From positions 20,476-84,475 of the forward strand of contig CAIRMO010000094.1 of assembly GCA_903879705.1 (NCBI GenBank): a DNA stretch of 64,000 nucleotides, given 5' to 3'. Within the stretch, counting starts at the first letter, position 1, and each line of letters starts with the position of its first letter. The translations under genes and the position numbers were made by a program. This DNA is from an uncultured Candidatus Competibacteraceae bacterium (GTDB taxonomy: Bacteria; Pseudomonadota; Gammaproteobacteria; Competibacterales; Competibacteraceae). The notes under the pieces are model-generated. The model searched no databases. It was not told where the DNA came from and saw nothing but the letters and a program-made list of their open reading frames with translations. This document shows, piece after piece, positions 9,307 to 18,983 of this stretch.

Positions 9307-9753
9307 TTATAGGGGCGCAGCCCGCAGCCAGAACGTCGCCGGCCCATCATTGACCAGACTGACCTGCATGTGTGCGCCGAACTGACCCGTTGCTACTGGC
9401 GCATACTGCCGGTGGGCCTGCGCCAGCAGGTCGTCGAACAGGCGTCGCCCCTGGTCGGGCGGTGCCGCCGGAGTAAAGCTGGGCCGCAGGCCTTTGCCGG
9501 TATCCGCTGCCAGGGTGAACTGGGGAACCAGCAGCAATCCACCGCTGATGTCACGCACGCTTAAATTCATTTTGCCCTCGGCGTCGGCGAAGACCCGGTA
9601 ACCGAGCAACCGCTCCAGCAAGCGTTCAGCCTGCCGCTCACTATCGCCGCGTTCAACTCCAACCAGCACCAGCAATCCCGCGCCGATTTCCCCAACCAGG
9701 ACGCCATCAACCACCACTCGGGCTTCGATGACTCGTTGCAACAAGCCGATCAT
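9307..9753 (-). CDS. dtd: D-aminoacyl-tRNA deacylase
   Basis: Dtd hydrolyses D-amino acids (and glycine mischarged on tRNA-Ala) from tRNA, a cytoplasmic proofreading step. The 148-residue length is exact for the family. It starts MIGLLQRV and carries the [10 protein letters not shown] motif (SQFTL in most members, here with Pro for Ser) and the C-terminal NDGPATFWL, matching the NxGPxT cross-subunit motif. ATG 9753 overlaps the stop of the proline iminopeptidase by four bases, so the two are co-translated. Confidence 0.95.
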   Translation of the reverse strand: MIGLLQRVIEARVVVDGVLVGEIGAGLLVLVGVERGDSERQAERLLERLLGYRVFADAEGKMNLSVRDISGGLLLVPQFTLAADTGKGLRPSFTPAAPPDQGRRLFDDLLAQAHRQYAPVATGQFGAHMQVSLVNDGPATFWLRAAPL

Positions 9754-10700
9754 GCCAGCCGGTCGGCAAAACGCTGGGTGGCGGTGATGAGTGCATCAAC
9801 GATACCGGGTTCGCTGGCGGCATGACCCGCTGGCGTCACAATGCGCAATTCTGCCTCTGGCCAAGCGCAGTGGAGCGCCCAGGCGTTGTCCAGCGGGCAC
9901 ACCACATCATAGCGGCCATGAACGATCACGCCGGGAATGCCGCGCAACCGGTGAGCATCGCGCAGCAGTTGTTCGGGTTCCAGAAAGCAATGGTTCATAA
10001 AGTAGTGGCACTCGATCCGGGCCAGACTGAGCGCCCGGTGGATCTCGCCAAACTGCTCGACCGTCGCCGGATTGCTCTCCAGGGTCAGCGTTGAGCCTTC
10101 CCACCCCGCCCAGGCCTTCGCGGCTCGCAACCGCTCCAGTTCATTGGCGCTGGTCAGCCGCCGATAATAGGCCCGCACCAGATTATCCTGCTCCGCCGCT
10201 GGAATCAGGGCGATAAAATGCTCCCACAAGTCCGGGAACAGCCGGTTGGCACCCGATTGGTAGAACCACTGAATATCCTGATCGCGGCATAGAAAAATGC
10301 CGCGCAGAATCAGGCCGAGTACCCGCTCCGGGTGAGTTTCGGCATAAGCCAGCGCCAGCGTCGATCCCCAGGAACCGCCAAAGACCACCCACTGGTCGAT
10401 CTTCAGGTGTTCGCGCAGCCGTTCAATGTCAGCCACGAGTCGCCAGGTGTCGTTGTCACGCAGCTCGGCGTGGGGACTGGATTGACCGCTGCCACGCTGA
10501 TCAAACAGCACGATGCGGTAACGCTGCGGATCGAAGAACCGCCGGTGCATCGGTTCGCAGCCAGCACCAGGGCCGCCATGCAGAAACAGCGCGGGCAGGC
10601 CGTCAGGAATGCCGCATTCCTCAATATGCAGGGTGTGCAGACCATCGACCGCCAGGCGCTGGGCGGCATAGGGTTTGATATCGGGAAACTGGAAACGCAT
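9750..10700 (-). CDS. pip: Proline iminopeptidase
   Basis: Alpha/beta hydrolase that removes N-terminal proline from peptides. The 316-residue product has the oxyanion HGGPGAGC motif, [10 protein letters not shown], the nucleophile elbow GGSWGS, and the late GRYDVVCP and [10 protein letters not shown] segments bearing the catalytic Asp and His. The frame is open to 10808, but ATG 10700 has GGAG seven bases upstream and gives the typical 313-317 residue length. It lies 34 bases after the HAD gene and overlaps dtd by four bases. Confidence 0.94.
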   Translation of the reverse strand: MRFQFPDIKPYAAQRLAVDGLHTLHIEECGIPDGLPALFLHGGPGAGCEPMHRRFFDPQRYRIVLFDQRGSGQSSPHAELRDNDTWRLVADIERLREHLKIDQWVVFGGSWGSTLALAYAETHPERVLGLILRGIFLCRDQDIQWFYQSGANRLFPDLWEHFIALIPAAEQDNLVRAYYRRLTSANELERLRAAKAWAGWEGSTLTLESNPATVEQFGEIHRALSLARIECHYFMNHCFLEPEQLLRDAHRLRGIPGVIVHGRYDVVCPLDNAWALHCAWPEAELRIVTPAGHAASEPGIVDALITATQRFADRLA

Positions 10701-10734
10701 GAAAAAACTCCGAGGTGGGCGCGGGCGGGGAAAT

Positions 10735-11496
10735 TCAGAGAATGTAGTCCACCACCGCGTCGAGATCGTCAAACACCCGGCCACCGCCGGGTTCAACCCG
10801 AGCCTCATCGCCGGGGCGGTATTTGCCGGTTCGCACCAGGACGCCCTGCAGGCCGGCCGTCAGTGCGCCGCGCACATCCATTTCCGCATCATCGCCGACC
10901 ATGACCACATCCTGCGGCGGCAAATCGAGACTGTTGACCGCCGCCAGGAAAAAATCGGGGGACGGCTTGCCCAGCACGACGGCTTCCATTTCCGCCGCAT
11001 ATTCCAGCGCGGCCATAAACGGCCCGACGTCCAGATTCAGGCTATCGCCGTTGCGAAAGTAGCGGTTGGAACCCATCGCCAGCAAGGGCAGACCCTCCAG
11101 CAATAGCCGAAAACACCGGTTGAGCGTCTCGTAAGTAAAACCGGGGCCGGCATCGCCCAGCAGCACTGCGCTTGGCGACAGCCCGATCAGATCGGCAAAC
11201 TCGCCCTGAATATCAGGATGAACCAGCAGATGCGGCGTCAGTTTACGGGCAATCAGATAATGACGGGCCGCGACAACCGGCGTGAATAGATGCTGGATCG
11301 GCGCTTCCAGACCGATGCGTGCCAACCGGTTAGCGATGGCGCTGCGAGGGAGTCGGGTGCTGTTGGTAACAAAGCGCATCGGGATGCCCGCCGCACGCAG
11401 GCTAAGCAACGCTTCGCGGGTACCCGGCAAGGGATAGCCGTTGACGTATAACACGCCTTCCAGATCAAGAAGAACGCCGTGGATCATGCTGTTCAC
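10735..11496 (-). CDS. HAD-IIA family phosphatase (LHPP/NagD-like)
   Basis: Cytoplasmic HAD hydrolase of 253 residues with the class IIA cap. Motif I reads LLDLEGVLY, so the usual second Asp of DxD is Glu13; the relative LHPP also departs from DxD here. Motif II is FVTNSTR, motif III LGKPSPDFF, and motif IV VGDDAEMDV. Subfamily members act on small phosphate esters or on phosphohistidine/phospholysine, and the substrate cannot be read from sequence. The frame opens with GTG 11496; ATG 11487 three codons in is equally plausible. Likely first gene of the HAD-pip-dtd unit. Confidence 0.85.
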   Translation of the reverse strand: MNSMIHGVLLDLEGVLYVNGYPLPGTREALLSLRAAGIPMRFVTNSTRLPRSAIANRLARIGLEAPIQHLFTPVVAARHYLIARKLTPHLLVHPDIQGEFADLIGLSPSAVLLGDAGPGFTYETLNRCFRLLLEGLPLLAMGSNRYFRNGDSLNLDVGPFMAALEYAAEMEAVVLGKPSPDFFLAAVNSLDLPPQDVVMVGDDAEMDVRGALTAGLQGVLVRTGKYRPGDEARVEPGGGRVFDDLDAVVDYIL

Positions 11497-11619
11497 TGGG
11501 GTCGGATGGAAAACCGCGTTACGCCATCGACCGGTGGCCGTGGTTGCCGCCGGCGGGTAATAAGCGTTTCAGTGAGTATAGAAGGCGGTTTGATAAAGAT
11601 CAGGGCGTCTTCGCGTGAG

Positions 11620-12716
11620 TCAGGTTGCAATCCGATCCCGTCCTTCCTGCTTGGCGCGATACATGAGCTGATCGGCGCGCTGCAACCAGCCTGGCACATC
11701 ATCCTGAGCGCTCAGTTCAGCGATGCCCATCGATGCGGTAATGCTCAAGGCCTGGTTGTCGTGGAAGATGTGCAGCCCCCGGATCGCCTGCTGCAGGCGA
11801 TCGGCCAGGATTTTGGCCGATTCCAGGGTGGTTTCCTGGAGAATAATGGCGAATTCCTCGCCGCCATAGCGGGCCACGAAATCGCTGCGGCGTGGAAAGG
11901 CCTGCACACAGCAGTCAGCGAATTTCTTCAGCATGGTATCGCCTACCGGATGGCCAAACCGATCATTGATGCTTTTGAACAGATCGAGATCGGTCATCAA
12001 CAAACAGGCCGGCTGGGCGGAAAGCCGGTGTAGTTCAAAGGTGCGAAGCAGCTGCTGGTCAAAGGCCTTGCGGTTGTACAACTGGGTCAAGGGATCCAGT
12101 TCCATCTCCTGGCGGGCGGCGGTGAGTTCCTCGCGCATGACTCTCAGCCGGCCCGTCAGATTTTCGAGCAAGCTGCGGTGGGCTTGCTGCCGCACCTCAA
12201 TAATGTGTCCGACCGCGCCGATCACCTGCATCGCCTCGTGCTTGATGGCGTCCAGAGACGCCTTGCTCTCGATAATGTTTTTCAGGTCACTGAGGCGGTC
12301 GGCGACTTGCTCCTGATCCTCGTCATCCTCGGCAATGGCTTTGCCCAGGGTATCGATGAAATTGCCCAAAACCTGGCGAATGTTCTTAGAGTTGCTGGTG
12401 ACGTAGGCATTCTCGCTGTGGCAGATTTGGGTGACGAAATCACGCAACCCCAGCCAGTTGCGGTCGGCTTGCCCACTGCGTTCGGCGCTGTTGCCCTCAA
12501 CACCCGGTTGCGGGGCGGCGATCAGGATATGCCGCGCCCACTGCTCGCACTGTTCACTGATGGTCTGAGCGCTGATCTCATCGAGATCAAAGGCGTATTT
12601 CCCAAGATACGGAGGATCGCGCCGGTCGCGTCCAGCGCAGGATCGCTGGCGACTGACGGCATCGGATCGAGGGGTTGAACGCCGGGTTTCTTGTCGTCTT
12701 TTTTAGTCCAGAACAT
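11620..12716 (-). CDS. GGDEF diguanylate cyclase with broken N-terminal frame
   Basis: Makes cyclic di-GMP. The GGDEF domain is intact: LDPLTQLYNRKAFD, an RRSD inhibitory site five residues before GGEEF, and the usual C-terminal SMGIAEL and ADQLMYRAKQ. The helical N-terminal region continues upstream past the first Met at 12447 to at least 12600 in the same frame (AFDLDEISAQ, ARHILIAAPQ). A plausible beginning, ATG 12716 (MFWTKKDDKK...GAILRILG), is in another frame. The two join by a -1 shift at GGGAAAT, minus strand 12603-12597. This may be a one-base deletion, a sequencing error or frameshifting. An intact gene would encode about 365 residues. Confidence 0.8.
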
Positions 12717-12803
12717 GGCTAGCCGCCCTATGCAGTACTCATTCAAGGTTTTCGGTCAGACACGATTTACTATGCCGAATCCATGGTCAAGCGCGTCCAG
12801 GAG

Positions 12804-15125
12804 TTAGCCCATCCGGATCAGTAGCGGCCGGGCCATGACCAGCGCCGCGCTGAAGCTGGCTGCGACCCCGATGTTGACCGTCAAGCCGATCGCCCGCAAT
12901 GCCGGCAACTCGGAAGTCGCCAGCATCCCGAACACGGTCAGAGCAGAACCGCAACAAACCAGCAGCGCGTGCAGGGTCTGGCGGCGTTGCTCCGGATCAG
13001 CGCCGGGCCGGCTGAAAAACAAGCCGTAATCGACACCAATCCCCAACACCAGTAACAGCGACACCAAATGAAACAGCGACAGCCGCTCACCGAGGGCCAG
13101 GAGTGAGGCAACGGTGAAAATCAGGGCAACGGCGACCGGCAGCAGTGCAGCAATGACGCCCCGCCAACAGCGCAGCCCGATCCAGATCACCGCGATAATC
13201 AGCGCTACGCCCCAGATTAGCCGCTCCAAGGCCGTGGTACGGAATCCGGCCACCAGTCGGTTGGTTTCGGCCCGCAAATCCAGATACCAGGTATGACCGA
13301 CCGCGCTCGGCGGCAAGCCAGCGGCTAGTAATTGCGGATTCTTCACCCCGCTCAACGGCAACAACGCGGTCCAGCCCCGTTCGCCGGGGAATAGCAAAAC
13401 GCCGATCCGGGTTCCCAATAGCGTCCCGCGTAAATCTTCCGGGCGCACCGGCGGGGCAGTACGGGCGGCGGCAAGCGCGTCAAGAAAGGGCGTAAACAGG
13501 CCGGGTTGAAAGGGTAATCCCTCGGCAGCGTGGGCGAGATCAGCCGCCAGTAATTCTCGCTCAGGCCACTGCGCCTGTCGTTGATGTTGAGTCTGTTGAC
13601 TGGGCAGATAGCGGGCCGCGGCTTCATAACCGGCCAGCAACCCTTCCCGCTGTTGCCCATCGAGCCAGGCGGCGACGATTTCGCTCTGCTGTAAGGCGAT
13701 TTCCGCATCCGGCGCGGTAATGGCGATCAAGTGCCCGACTTCCGGCGCGCCCAGCGCACTCCGCAACGCCTGATCCAGTCGCAATAACTGACGCGGGACC
13801 GGACTAAGTGCGGCGATGTCGTCTTCCCACACTGGCGGCGCTTTGATCACCAGAATCAGCAACATCAGTAATCCACCGATGCCCACCGCCAGCGCCAGTC
13901 GGGGCCGTGGCTCCAACAGCGCGTTCATCCAGATGCCCACGCCAACCACTCGCGCTGGTCGCCAGTCTGGTGGAAGCAGGGTTGGCAACAACCAGCGAGT
14001 CGTTGCCGCCGCCGCAGTGATCCCGGCGATGGTAAACACGCCCAATTGGCTCAGGCCAGGCACATCCGGGGCGATCATCCCCAGACAGCCCAGCATGGTT
14101 GTGGCCGCGCACAGCCGCAGGGTCGGCCACAGGCCGCGCAAGGTATCCCGCACCGTTTCCCCGGCTTGGCGGTGACTGAACAGGTAGGTCGGATAATCCA
14201 GGGTTTCGCCGAGCAGGGTCAGGCTGAACGCCAAGGTCAGGGCGTACATCTTGCCGAACAGCAGATCGACCGCCGCCGCTCCCGCCAGCAGCGCCGCCAG
14301 CAGCGGCAATGCGCCGATCCAGACGGTCAGCCCCGAGCGGTAGACCAGTACCAGTATCAGCACCACCCCCAGCGTTGCTAGGACGCTTAATAATTCCGCC
14401 TCAGCCCGCACCGTGTCCTCGGCCAGGGTCGCGATCACGCCGGGGCCGCTCATTTGCAATTGAACCGTAGTTCCGGCGGCGGCGGTGACGAAGGCGACGC
14501 GAATGGCGGTCACGGCCTGCCGTTGTCCCGCCAGGTCATAGCCAGCAGCGCGAGTTTCGACCAGCAACAGGGCGCGGCTGCCATCCGCCGCGAACCAGAC
14601 GCCCAGCCGTTTAGCCGGCTCGCGGATTCCGCCCTGCCAGCGTTTCAGCAAGGTCAATAATTCACCGGTCGGATCAGCGGGTAACCAGCGCTTTTGCACG
14701 ACTGCCAGCGGCGATTGCAATTCCCGCAGGCGTTGGTGCAGCGCGGTTCGCAAGGCCTCCGGGGTAAAGCGTTCCGGCCCCACGGTAGGACTCAGCAGGT
14801 AGCGGTGAGCGAACAGCGTGTGCAATTCGGCGTCGGGCAAGGCATCCGCGCCATTGGCAATGCGGACGAAAGGGCCGCTGATTCGCAGTGACACGGCCAA
14901 CTGGCGGCTGACGGCAGCGCATTCGATTTCCGCCGCGCCGGTCAACCCGATCAGGATCAGCCGGGTGGTTGGGCCACTGCGCAATTGCTCCAGCAGCAGT
15001 TCCGCCACCGGATCGGCGCGAGGCACAAACAGGGTCAGATCGGCGACGACCGGGGTTTTCAGGATGATCCCGCCACAAAGCAACGCGGCCAGCAGCCAGA
15101 ACAGCGGAATTTGCCAGTGGCGCAT
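12804..15125 (-). CDS. MMPL/RND-family exporter of the polyene-like locus
   Basis: Inner-membrane transporter of 773 residues with the RND/MMPL arrangement: N-terminal TM, a periplasmic loop of about 200 residues, five to six TMs, a second large loop, and a final TM block (VLGIGVDYGLFFSR is the typical TM4-like signature). In aryl-polyene and xanthomonadin clusters an MMPL exporter next to a LolA-like protein is thought to move the finished lipid toward the outer membrane. Here the lolA-like gene is the next gene of that set upstream, but a restriction gene lies between them, ending 6 bases before this start. Confidence 0.85.
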   Translation of the reverse strand: MRHWQIPLFWLLAALLCGGIILKTPVVADLTLFVPRADPVAELLLEQLRSGPTTRLILIGLTGAAEIECAAVSRQLAVSLRISGPFVRIANGADALPDAELHTLFAHRYLLSPTVGPERFTPEALRTALHQRLRELQSPLAVVQKRWLPADPTGELLTLLKRWQGGIREPAKRLGVWFAADGSRALLLVETRAAGYDLAGQRQAVTAIRVAFVTAAAGTTVQLQMSGPGVIATLAEDTVRAEAELLSVLATLGVVLILVLVYRSGLTVWIGALPLLAALLAGAAAVDLLFGKMYALTLAFSLTLLGETLDYPTYLFSHRQAGETVRDTLRGLWPTLRLCAATTMLGCLGMIAPDVPGLSQLGVFTIAGITAAAATTRWLLPTLLPPDWRPARVVGVGIWMNALLEPRPRLALAVGIGGLLMLLILVIKAPPVWEDDIAALSPVPRQLLRLDQALRSALGAPEVGHLIAITAPDAEIALQQSEIVAAWLDGQQREGLLAGYEAAARYLPSQQTQHQRQAQWPERELLAADLAHAAEGLPFQPGLFTPFLDALAAARTAPPVRPEDLRGTLLGTRIGVLLFPGERGWTALLPLSGVKNPQLLAAGLPPSAVGHTWYLDLRAETNRLVAGFRTTALERLIWGVALIIAVIWIGLRCWRGVIAALLPVAVALIFTVASLLALGERLSLFHLVSLLLVLGIGVDYGLFFSRPGADPEQRRQTLHALLVCCGSALTVFGMLATSELPALRAIGLTVNIGVAASFSAALVMARPLLIRMG

Positions 15126-15131
15126 CGGGGA

Positions 15132-17900
15132 TTAATCCAGGTTGGAGCGTTGCCGACGGCGCGGCGGCTTTGCAGCAACTGGCCCGACCAGCGGACTGGT
15201 GAGTTGCTGATAGCGCGTAAACAGGAAGGCGACCCGGTCGCTGTCGCTGCTGAATTTGCGTTTCGCATAGGCGGCATCCACTGCCGCATCCAGTTGATGA
15301 TGCGCCTTGGTCAATTCCGGGGGCATGGTCAGCGGATCGTAAAGATCGGCCAATGATGCCTCCGGGAATCTGGCCCGGGCATCCAGTACCGCCTGCGCGG
15401 TATTTGCAATGGCCTGTCGCTGTTTTTCAGTGGGTAATAGTGGCCATGGGAAGTTGTTATAGACGATAGTATTAGAATACTGATAACTAATTTCCAAACG
15501 TCCACCGGTATAGCGCATCCAAGCCATATGCATAGTTGATTGCAGTACACCAAAGTGATAAAGGGTAGCATCTGGAATCAATTGCAGACTGCCACTGGCA
15601 ATCCAGTCTCTTGAAATAAAGCCTATGGGAATAAATGCCCGTCTCTCAGAAGACACTTTTGGAATCACCAGATAATCCGAGATGGGTTGTCTGTTTTCAG
15701 TAAATAGCGTTGGAAATTTTGCCCATTCTCTGGTTCTTGATTTATCGCTTTCAAGCCTTTTTTCTTGGACTTTTTTAACAATATTTGTCACCTTTGGCAT
15801 TCTTCTTAACTCCTCTGGTTTTATGTCCTGTAACCATAAACAGTAGCGTTTTTCACCATTAATAAATTCATCGCCACCGATGAATCGCTTGATCCACGGT
15901 TCCGCCTGGGGTTCTATTTTAATTAAATCACCTTTTTCTGCTTCGGAAAGGATGAGATAACCAAAATCAGTAGCCTCGCTGCCCTTACTGATTTCAGGAA
16001 CGGAGCATAGCGGTTTCGCTCTTCTCTCCAGCAAACAAATCGGCGCATCAACCAAATAAGGGTTGATTGATTTTGCGGCGATTTCGTGGGGTTCATTCGG
16101 AACCGTTTTATAATCAAAAATCCGCTTGTTTTCGGCTTCATGCAAAGCAAATCCAATGATAACGCAATGGACGGCGGCTTTGCCTGGTGCTTCGCTGGAC
16201 CATTTAAAATTTTGATGGGCAAAGCTGATTTTAACGCCATGCTTGAGTAATTCAGACCAAAGAACACCGACTTGCTCGCCTTGGCTAATCGAGTTGGTTG
16301 AGACAAAAGCAGTTCTAATCGCCGGATTGTCCGCCATATAATCTACTGCCTTACGATACCATGCCGCCACATAATCGAGAACCCCGGTGCCCGGCGCATC
16401 AGAGAAAATCCGCATCATATCTTCTTTTTGGGCTGGTTTTTGTTCCTTTTTTCCCACAAACGGCGGATTGCCCAAGATATAGCTCAATGCCGCCGGTTTT
16501 ACGATCGCGCGCCAGTCAAGTTGTAGCGCATTACCATGAACAATCGTGGCTGATTTACGCAACGGTAATCGGACAAAATAGCGGCCAAATTCCTCTGACA
16601 CCCGCAGGTTCATCTGGTGATCCATCAACCATAACGCAGTTTGAGCAATTTGCGCCGGAAATTCCTCAATCTCAATTCCATAGAACTGATCGACATCGCA
16701 CAGGATATTGAATTGCCCCACGTCCAGCGAAGCAGTTCCGTTCTTTTTATAAAGAATACGCAAAATATCCAATTCCAGTTCGCGCAATTCCCGGTAGGCA
16801 ATCACCAGAAAATTTCCGCAACCACAAGCGGGATCGAGGAATTGGAGTTGCGCCAACCGCTGATGAAATTCCGCCAGCAGGCGAGGCTGGTTTTTCAGCC
16901 GTTCAAATTCGGCCCGCAACTCATCCATGAACAATGGCTGGATCAGCTTAAGGATGTTTTTTTCGGTGGTGTAATGCGCGCCCAGATTGCGCCGCCGTTG
17001 TTCATCCATCACCGACTGGAACAGACTGCCAAAGATCGCTGGCGAAATCCGGCTCCAGTCCAGCGCACAACAGTCCAGTAGAATTTGCCGCATCCCCATG
17101 TCAAAAGTGGCAATCAGTAGGCGCTCGGTAAACAGAGTGCCATTGACATAGGGAAATGCGGCCAGTTGCTCATCCAGCCGCTTGAAGCGTTGTTCACCCG
17201 GGGTATTAAGAATCTGAAACAGGTGCGCCAGCCACTGCGCTACATCCTGGCCATCTTCGGCGGTACGTTGTTCAAGCAAATCCTGAAACTGGCGGCGTTC
17301 AAAGATGCTGGTGTCCTCGGCGAACAGACAAAATAGCAGACGCACCAGATACAGCTCCAGCTCATGACCGTCATAACCAGTGGCTTTAAGCTGGTCATGC
17401 AGTTTACCCATTCGCTCGGCGGCCTGGACATTGACCGGATCCTGTTCCTGATAGATCGGGGTCTGATAACCAGCGATAAAACTGAATTGCCGTACCTGCT
17501 GGTACAACTCTTCCAGCGGGAATTCGTTCTGGGTACTCGCTTCTAAATCATATAAACGGAAGCGGGCAAAATCACAGACCAGAATATAGCGGGGCAAGTC
17601 CCGGTCTTTAATTCCGGGAAAATAATCCTTGGCCTGAGCGTAGGCCCGATCCAAATTTTTACCTCGCGACTTATGCTCAATGAGCAGAATGCCACGCCAT
17701 AGCAGATCGATATAGCCATCCTTGCCGTCAATTTTCTTGACCTTGGTCTCGAAAGTCGCTACCCGCTTACGCGATACGCCAAAGATGTTGAAAAAATCAT
17801 CCCAGAAGGTTTTAGCTTCGGCCTTCTCGGAAGTTTCAACCGCCCATTGCTGGGAGAATTTCAGGGCGCGCTCTTTAATTTCATTCCACGATAAAGGCAT
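15132..17900 (-). CDS. MmeI-type (Type IIL) restriction-modification protein
   Basis: Single-chain enzyme of 922 residues that would both cut and N6-adenine-methylate DNA. In order: nuclease core D65...E75-x-K77 (LLWRGILLIEHKS); helical spacer; methyltransferase with SAM motif FLDPACGCGNFL (about 355) and NPPF catalytic motif (about 478); then a target-recognition region and C-terminal helices. These match the MmeI family. The open frame reaches 17924, but ATG 17900 follows GAGG at nine bases and does not overlap the lolA-like gene. The middle is visibly more AT-rich than the neighbours. It interrupts an otherwise coherent operon, suggesting acquisition. Confidence 0.88.
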   Translation of the reverse strand: MPLSWNEIKERALKFSQQWAVETSEKAEAKTFWDDFFNIFGVSRKRVATFETKVKKIDGKDGYIDLLWRGILLIEHKSRGKNLDRAYAQAKDYFPGIKDRDLPRYILVCDFARFRLYDLEASTQNEFPLEELYQQVRQFSFIAGYQTPIYQEQDPVNVQAAERMGKLHDQLKATGYDGHELELYLVRLLFCLFAEDTSIFERRQFQDLLEQRTAEDGQDVAQWLAHLFQILNTPGEQRFKRLDEQLAAFPYVNGTLFTERLLIATFDMGMRQILLDCCALDWSRISPAIFGSLFQSVMDEQRRRNLGAHYTTEKNILKLIQPLFMDELRAEFERLKNQPRLLAEFHQRLAQLQFLDPACGCGNFLVIAYRELRELELDILRILYKKNGTASLDVGQFNILCDVDQFYGIEIEEFPAQIAQTALWLMDHQMNLRVSEEFGRYFVRLPLRKSATIVHGNALQLDWRAIVKPAALSYILGNPPFVGKKEQKPAQKEDMMRIFSDAPGTGVLDYVAAWYRKAVDYMADNPAIRTAFVSTNSISQGEQVGVLWSELLKHGVKISFAHQNFKWSSEAPGKAAVHCVIIGFALHEAENKRIFDYKTVPNEPHEIAAKSINPYLVDAPICLLERRAKPLCSVPEISKGSEATDFGYLILSEAEKGDLIKIEPQAEPWIKRFIGGDEFINGEKRYCLWLQDIKPEELRRMPKVTNIVKKVQEKRLESDKSRTREWAKFPTLFTENRQPISDYLVIPKVSSERRAFIPIGFISRDWIASGSLQLIPDATLYHFGVLQSTMHMAWMRYTGGRLEISYQYSNTIVYNNFPWPLLPTEKQRQAIANTAQAVLDARARFPEASLADLYDPLTMPPELTKAHHQLDAAVDAAYAKRKFSSDSDRVAFLFTRYQQLTSPLVGPVAAKPPRRRQRSNLD

Positions 17901-17910
17901 CAGCAGATCC

Positions 17911-18471
17911 TCAATGCGACTCAATGGTCATCAGACTGCGGTCGCCGTCCGACTCCAGCGTTTCGACGCTGAGAATCCGGTCATTTTGCCCACGCATGAC
18001 AATAGCCGCGACATAGCCGGCAGCGGTCGGATCGAGCGGGGTCAGGCGCAGCGTCCAGTGCGCGGGCGTCCCCTGAAACTCCAGCCGGTAGTAGCGTTCC
18101 AGGGTCGCCCGATCACCGGCCTGAGTGGCGCGAATCGCCTCGACGAACGGGCGCAATTGCGGGTAGCCGTTCAGATTGAAATCGCGCCGGCCACCGTCTG
18201 GAGTGTCCACGGTCAGCCACTCGCCATCAGCGACGTAATCTTCCGGCTGCGGCTGCACGGTCTGTTTCCGCAGATAGGCCGGAGCTTGGTAATACAGCCA
18301 CCCGGTGGTCACTAGCGGTTGCTGGAGCATGGCGAGGGTCTTTTCTTCCCGGAACTCGGCTTGCAGCGACTTCACCGCGGCCAACATCCGCATGACCTCG
18401 GTCAGCGCCTCATCCGCGGTGGCCGCCGCCAGCGGCCAGCACAACAGTAATATGCCGATCCCGCGCATCAT
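17911..18471 (-). CDS. LolA-like outer-membrane lipoprotein carrier (polyene-like locus)
   Basis: Periplasmic LolA-superfamily protein of 186 residues. It has an N-terminal signal peptide (MMRGIGILLLCWPLAAATA), then LAAVKSLQAEFREEKTLAML and GWLYYQAPAYLRKQ, as in LolA-related proteins of aryl-polyene clusters, which presumably chaperone a hydrophobic product. ATG 18471 overlaps the dehydratase stop (ATGA). AAGG four bases upstream lies just beyond a palindrome embedded in the dehydratase 3' end. It is probably not the housekeeping LolA. Confidence 0.8.
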   Translation of the reverse strand: MMRGIGILLLCWPLAAATADEALTEVMRMLAAVKSLQAEFREEKTLAMLQQPLVTTGWLYYQAPAYLRKQTVQPQPEDYVADGEWLTVDTPDGGRRDFNLNGYPQLRPFVEAIRATQAGDRATLERYYRLEFQGTPAHWTLRLTPLDPTAAGYVAAIVMRGQNDRILSVETLESDGDRSLMTIESH

Positions 18472-18980
18472 CCGGCCTTCACCCCCGACCCCTCTCCCGG
18501 CGGCGGGAGAGGGGAGCGAACCGGTTGCGGGATGATAATGATCCGGGCTTCAGCCAGGGTTTGGACCCCGGCGCTGACCCGGATCGCGTAGATGCAGCGC
18601 CCGGATTCGTTCAGCAATTGGTGAGCCGTGACGTGCAGCGGCGCGGGAATCAAATCCAGTTCGGCAACGAACCAGTGGGCATCACGCAGGGCGGCCAGAT
18701 AGCCGGGCGGGGCGGTTTGCCCGGTCGTCCGGGCGCACAAGCCACCATGCACCGCCGCCGCCTGAGCGCCATATTCAAAGGCGTGAATCGCTGACAATCG
18801 GCCCTGCCGACGGAGTGGATTGGCCGGATCGCGATGGGTATTCGTCACACACACAATCGCGTCCTCGTCCCATTCGGTGACGGCATCCAGCAGACACATC
18901 GCCCCGGCATGGGGAATCAGCGCTTCGATGTGCGTTTTGTTGATGGGCATGAAGCCGGTGGTGGGCGGAGGGGTGGTCAT
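18468..18980 (-). CDS. Hotdog-fold 3-hydroxyacyl-ACP dehydratase-like protein
   Basis: A 170-residue single hotdog protein resembling ApeP/FabZ-like dehydratases of aryl-polyene clusters, which would dehydrate hydroxyacyl-ACP during chain extension. Recognisable parts are LIPHAGAMCLLDAV near the N-terminus and AIHAFEYGAQAAAVHGG in the central helix. The last 16 residues are encoded largely by a perfect GC-rich palindrome (18489-18514), so the tail is probably an acquired extension. It starts three bases after the YdcF-like gene and overlaps the lolA-like gene by four bases. Confidence 0.78.
   Translation of the reverse strand: MTTPPPTTGFMPINKTHIEALIPHAGAMCLLDAVTEWDEDAIVCVTNTHRDPANPLRRQGRLSAIHAFEYGAQAAAVHGGLCARTTGQTAPPGYLAALRDAHWFVAELDLIPAPLHVTAHQLLNESGRCIYAIRVSAGVQTLAEARIIIIPQPVRSPLPPPGEGSGVKAG
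18489..18514. repeat. Perfect 11-bp palindrome inside the dehydratase 3' end
   Basis: CCCCTCTCCCG, a GCGG loop and CGGGAGAGGGG form a 26-base hairpin. Elements of this kind are usually intergenic. This one is read as the last codons of the dehydratase and ends 18 bases before the lolA-like ATG, so a hairpin in the mRNA could affect translation there. Confidence 0.85.
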
Positions 18981-18983
18981 GGT

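Noticed and set aside
9168..9353. 61-codon plus-strand open frame upstream of mcp2
   Set aside because: No ribosome-binding site, no similarity, and it runs into the 3' end of dtd on the other strand.
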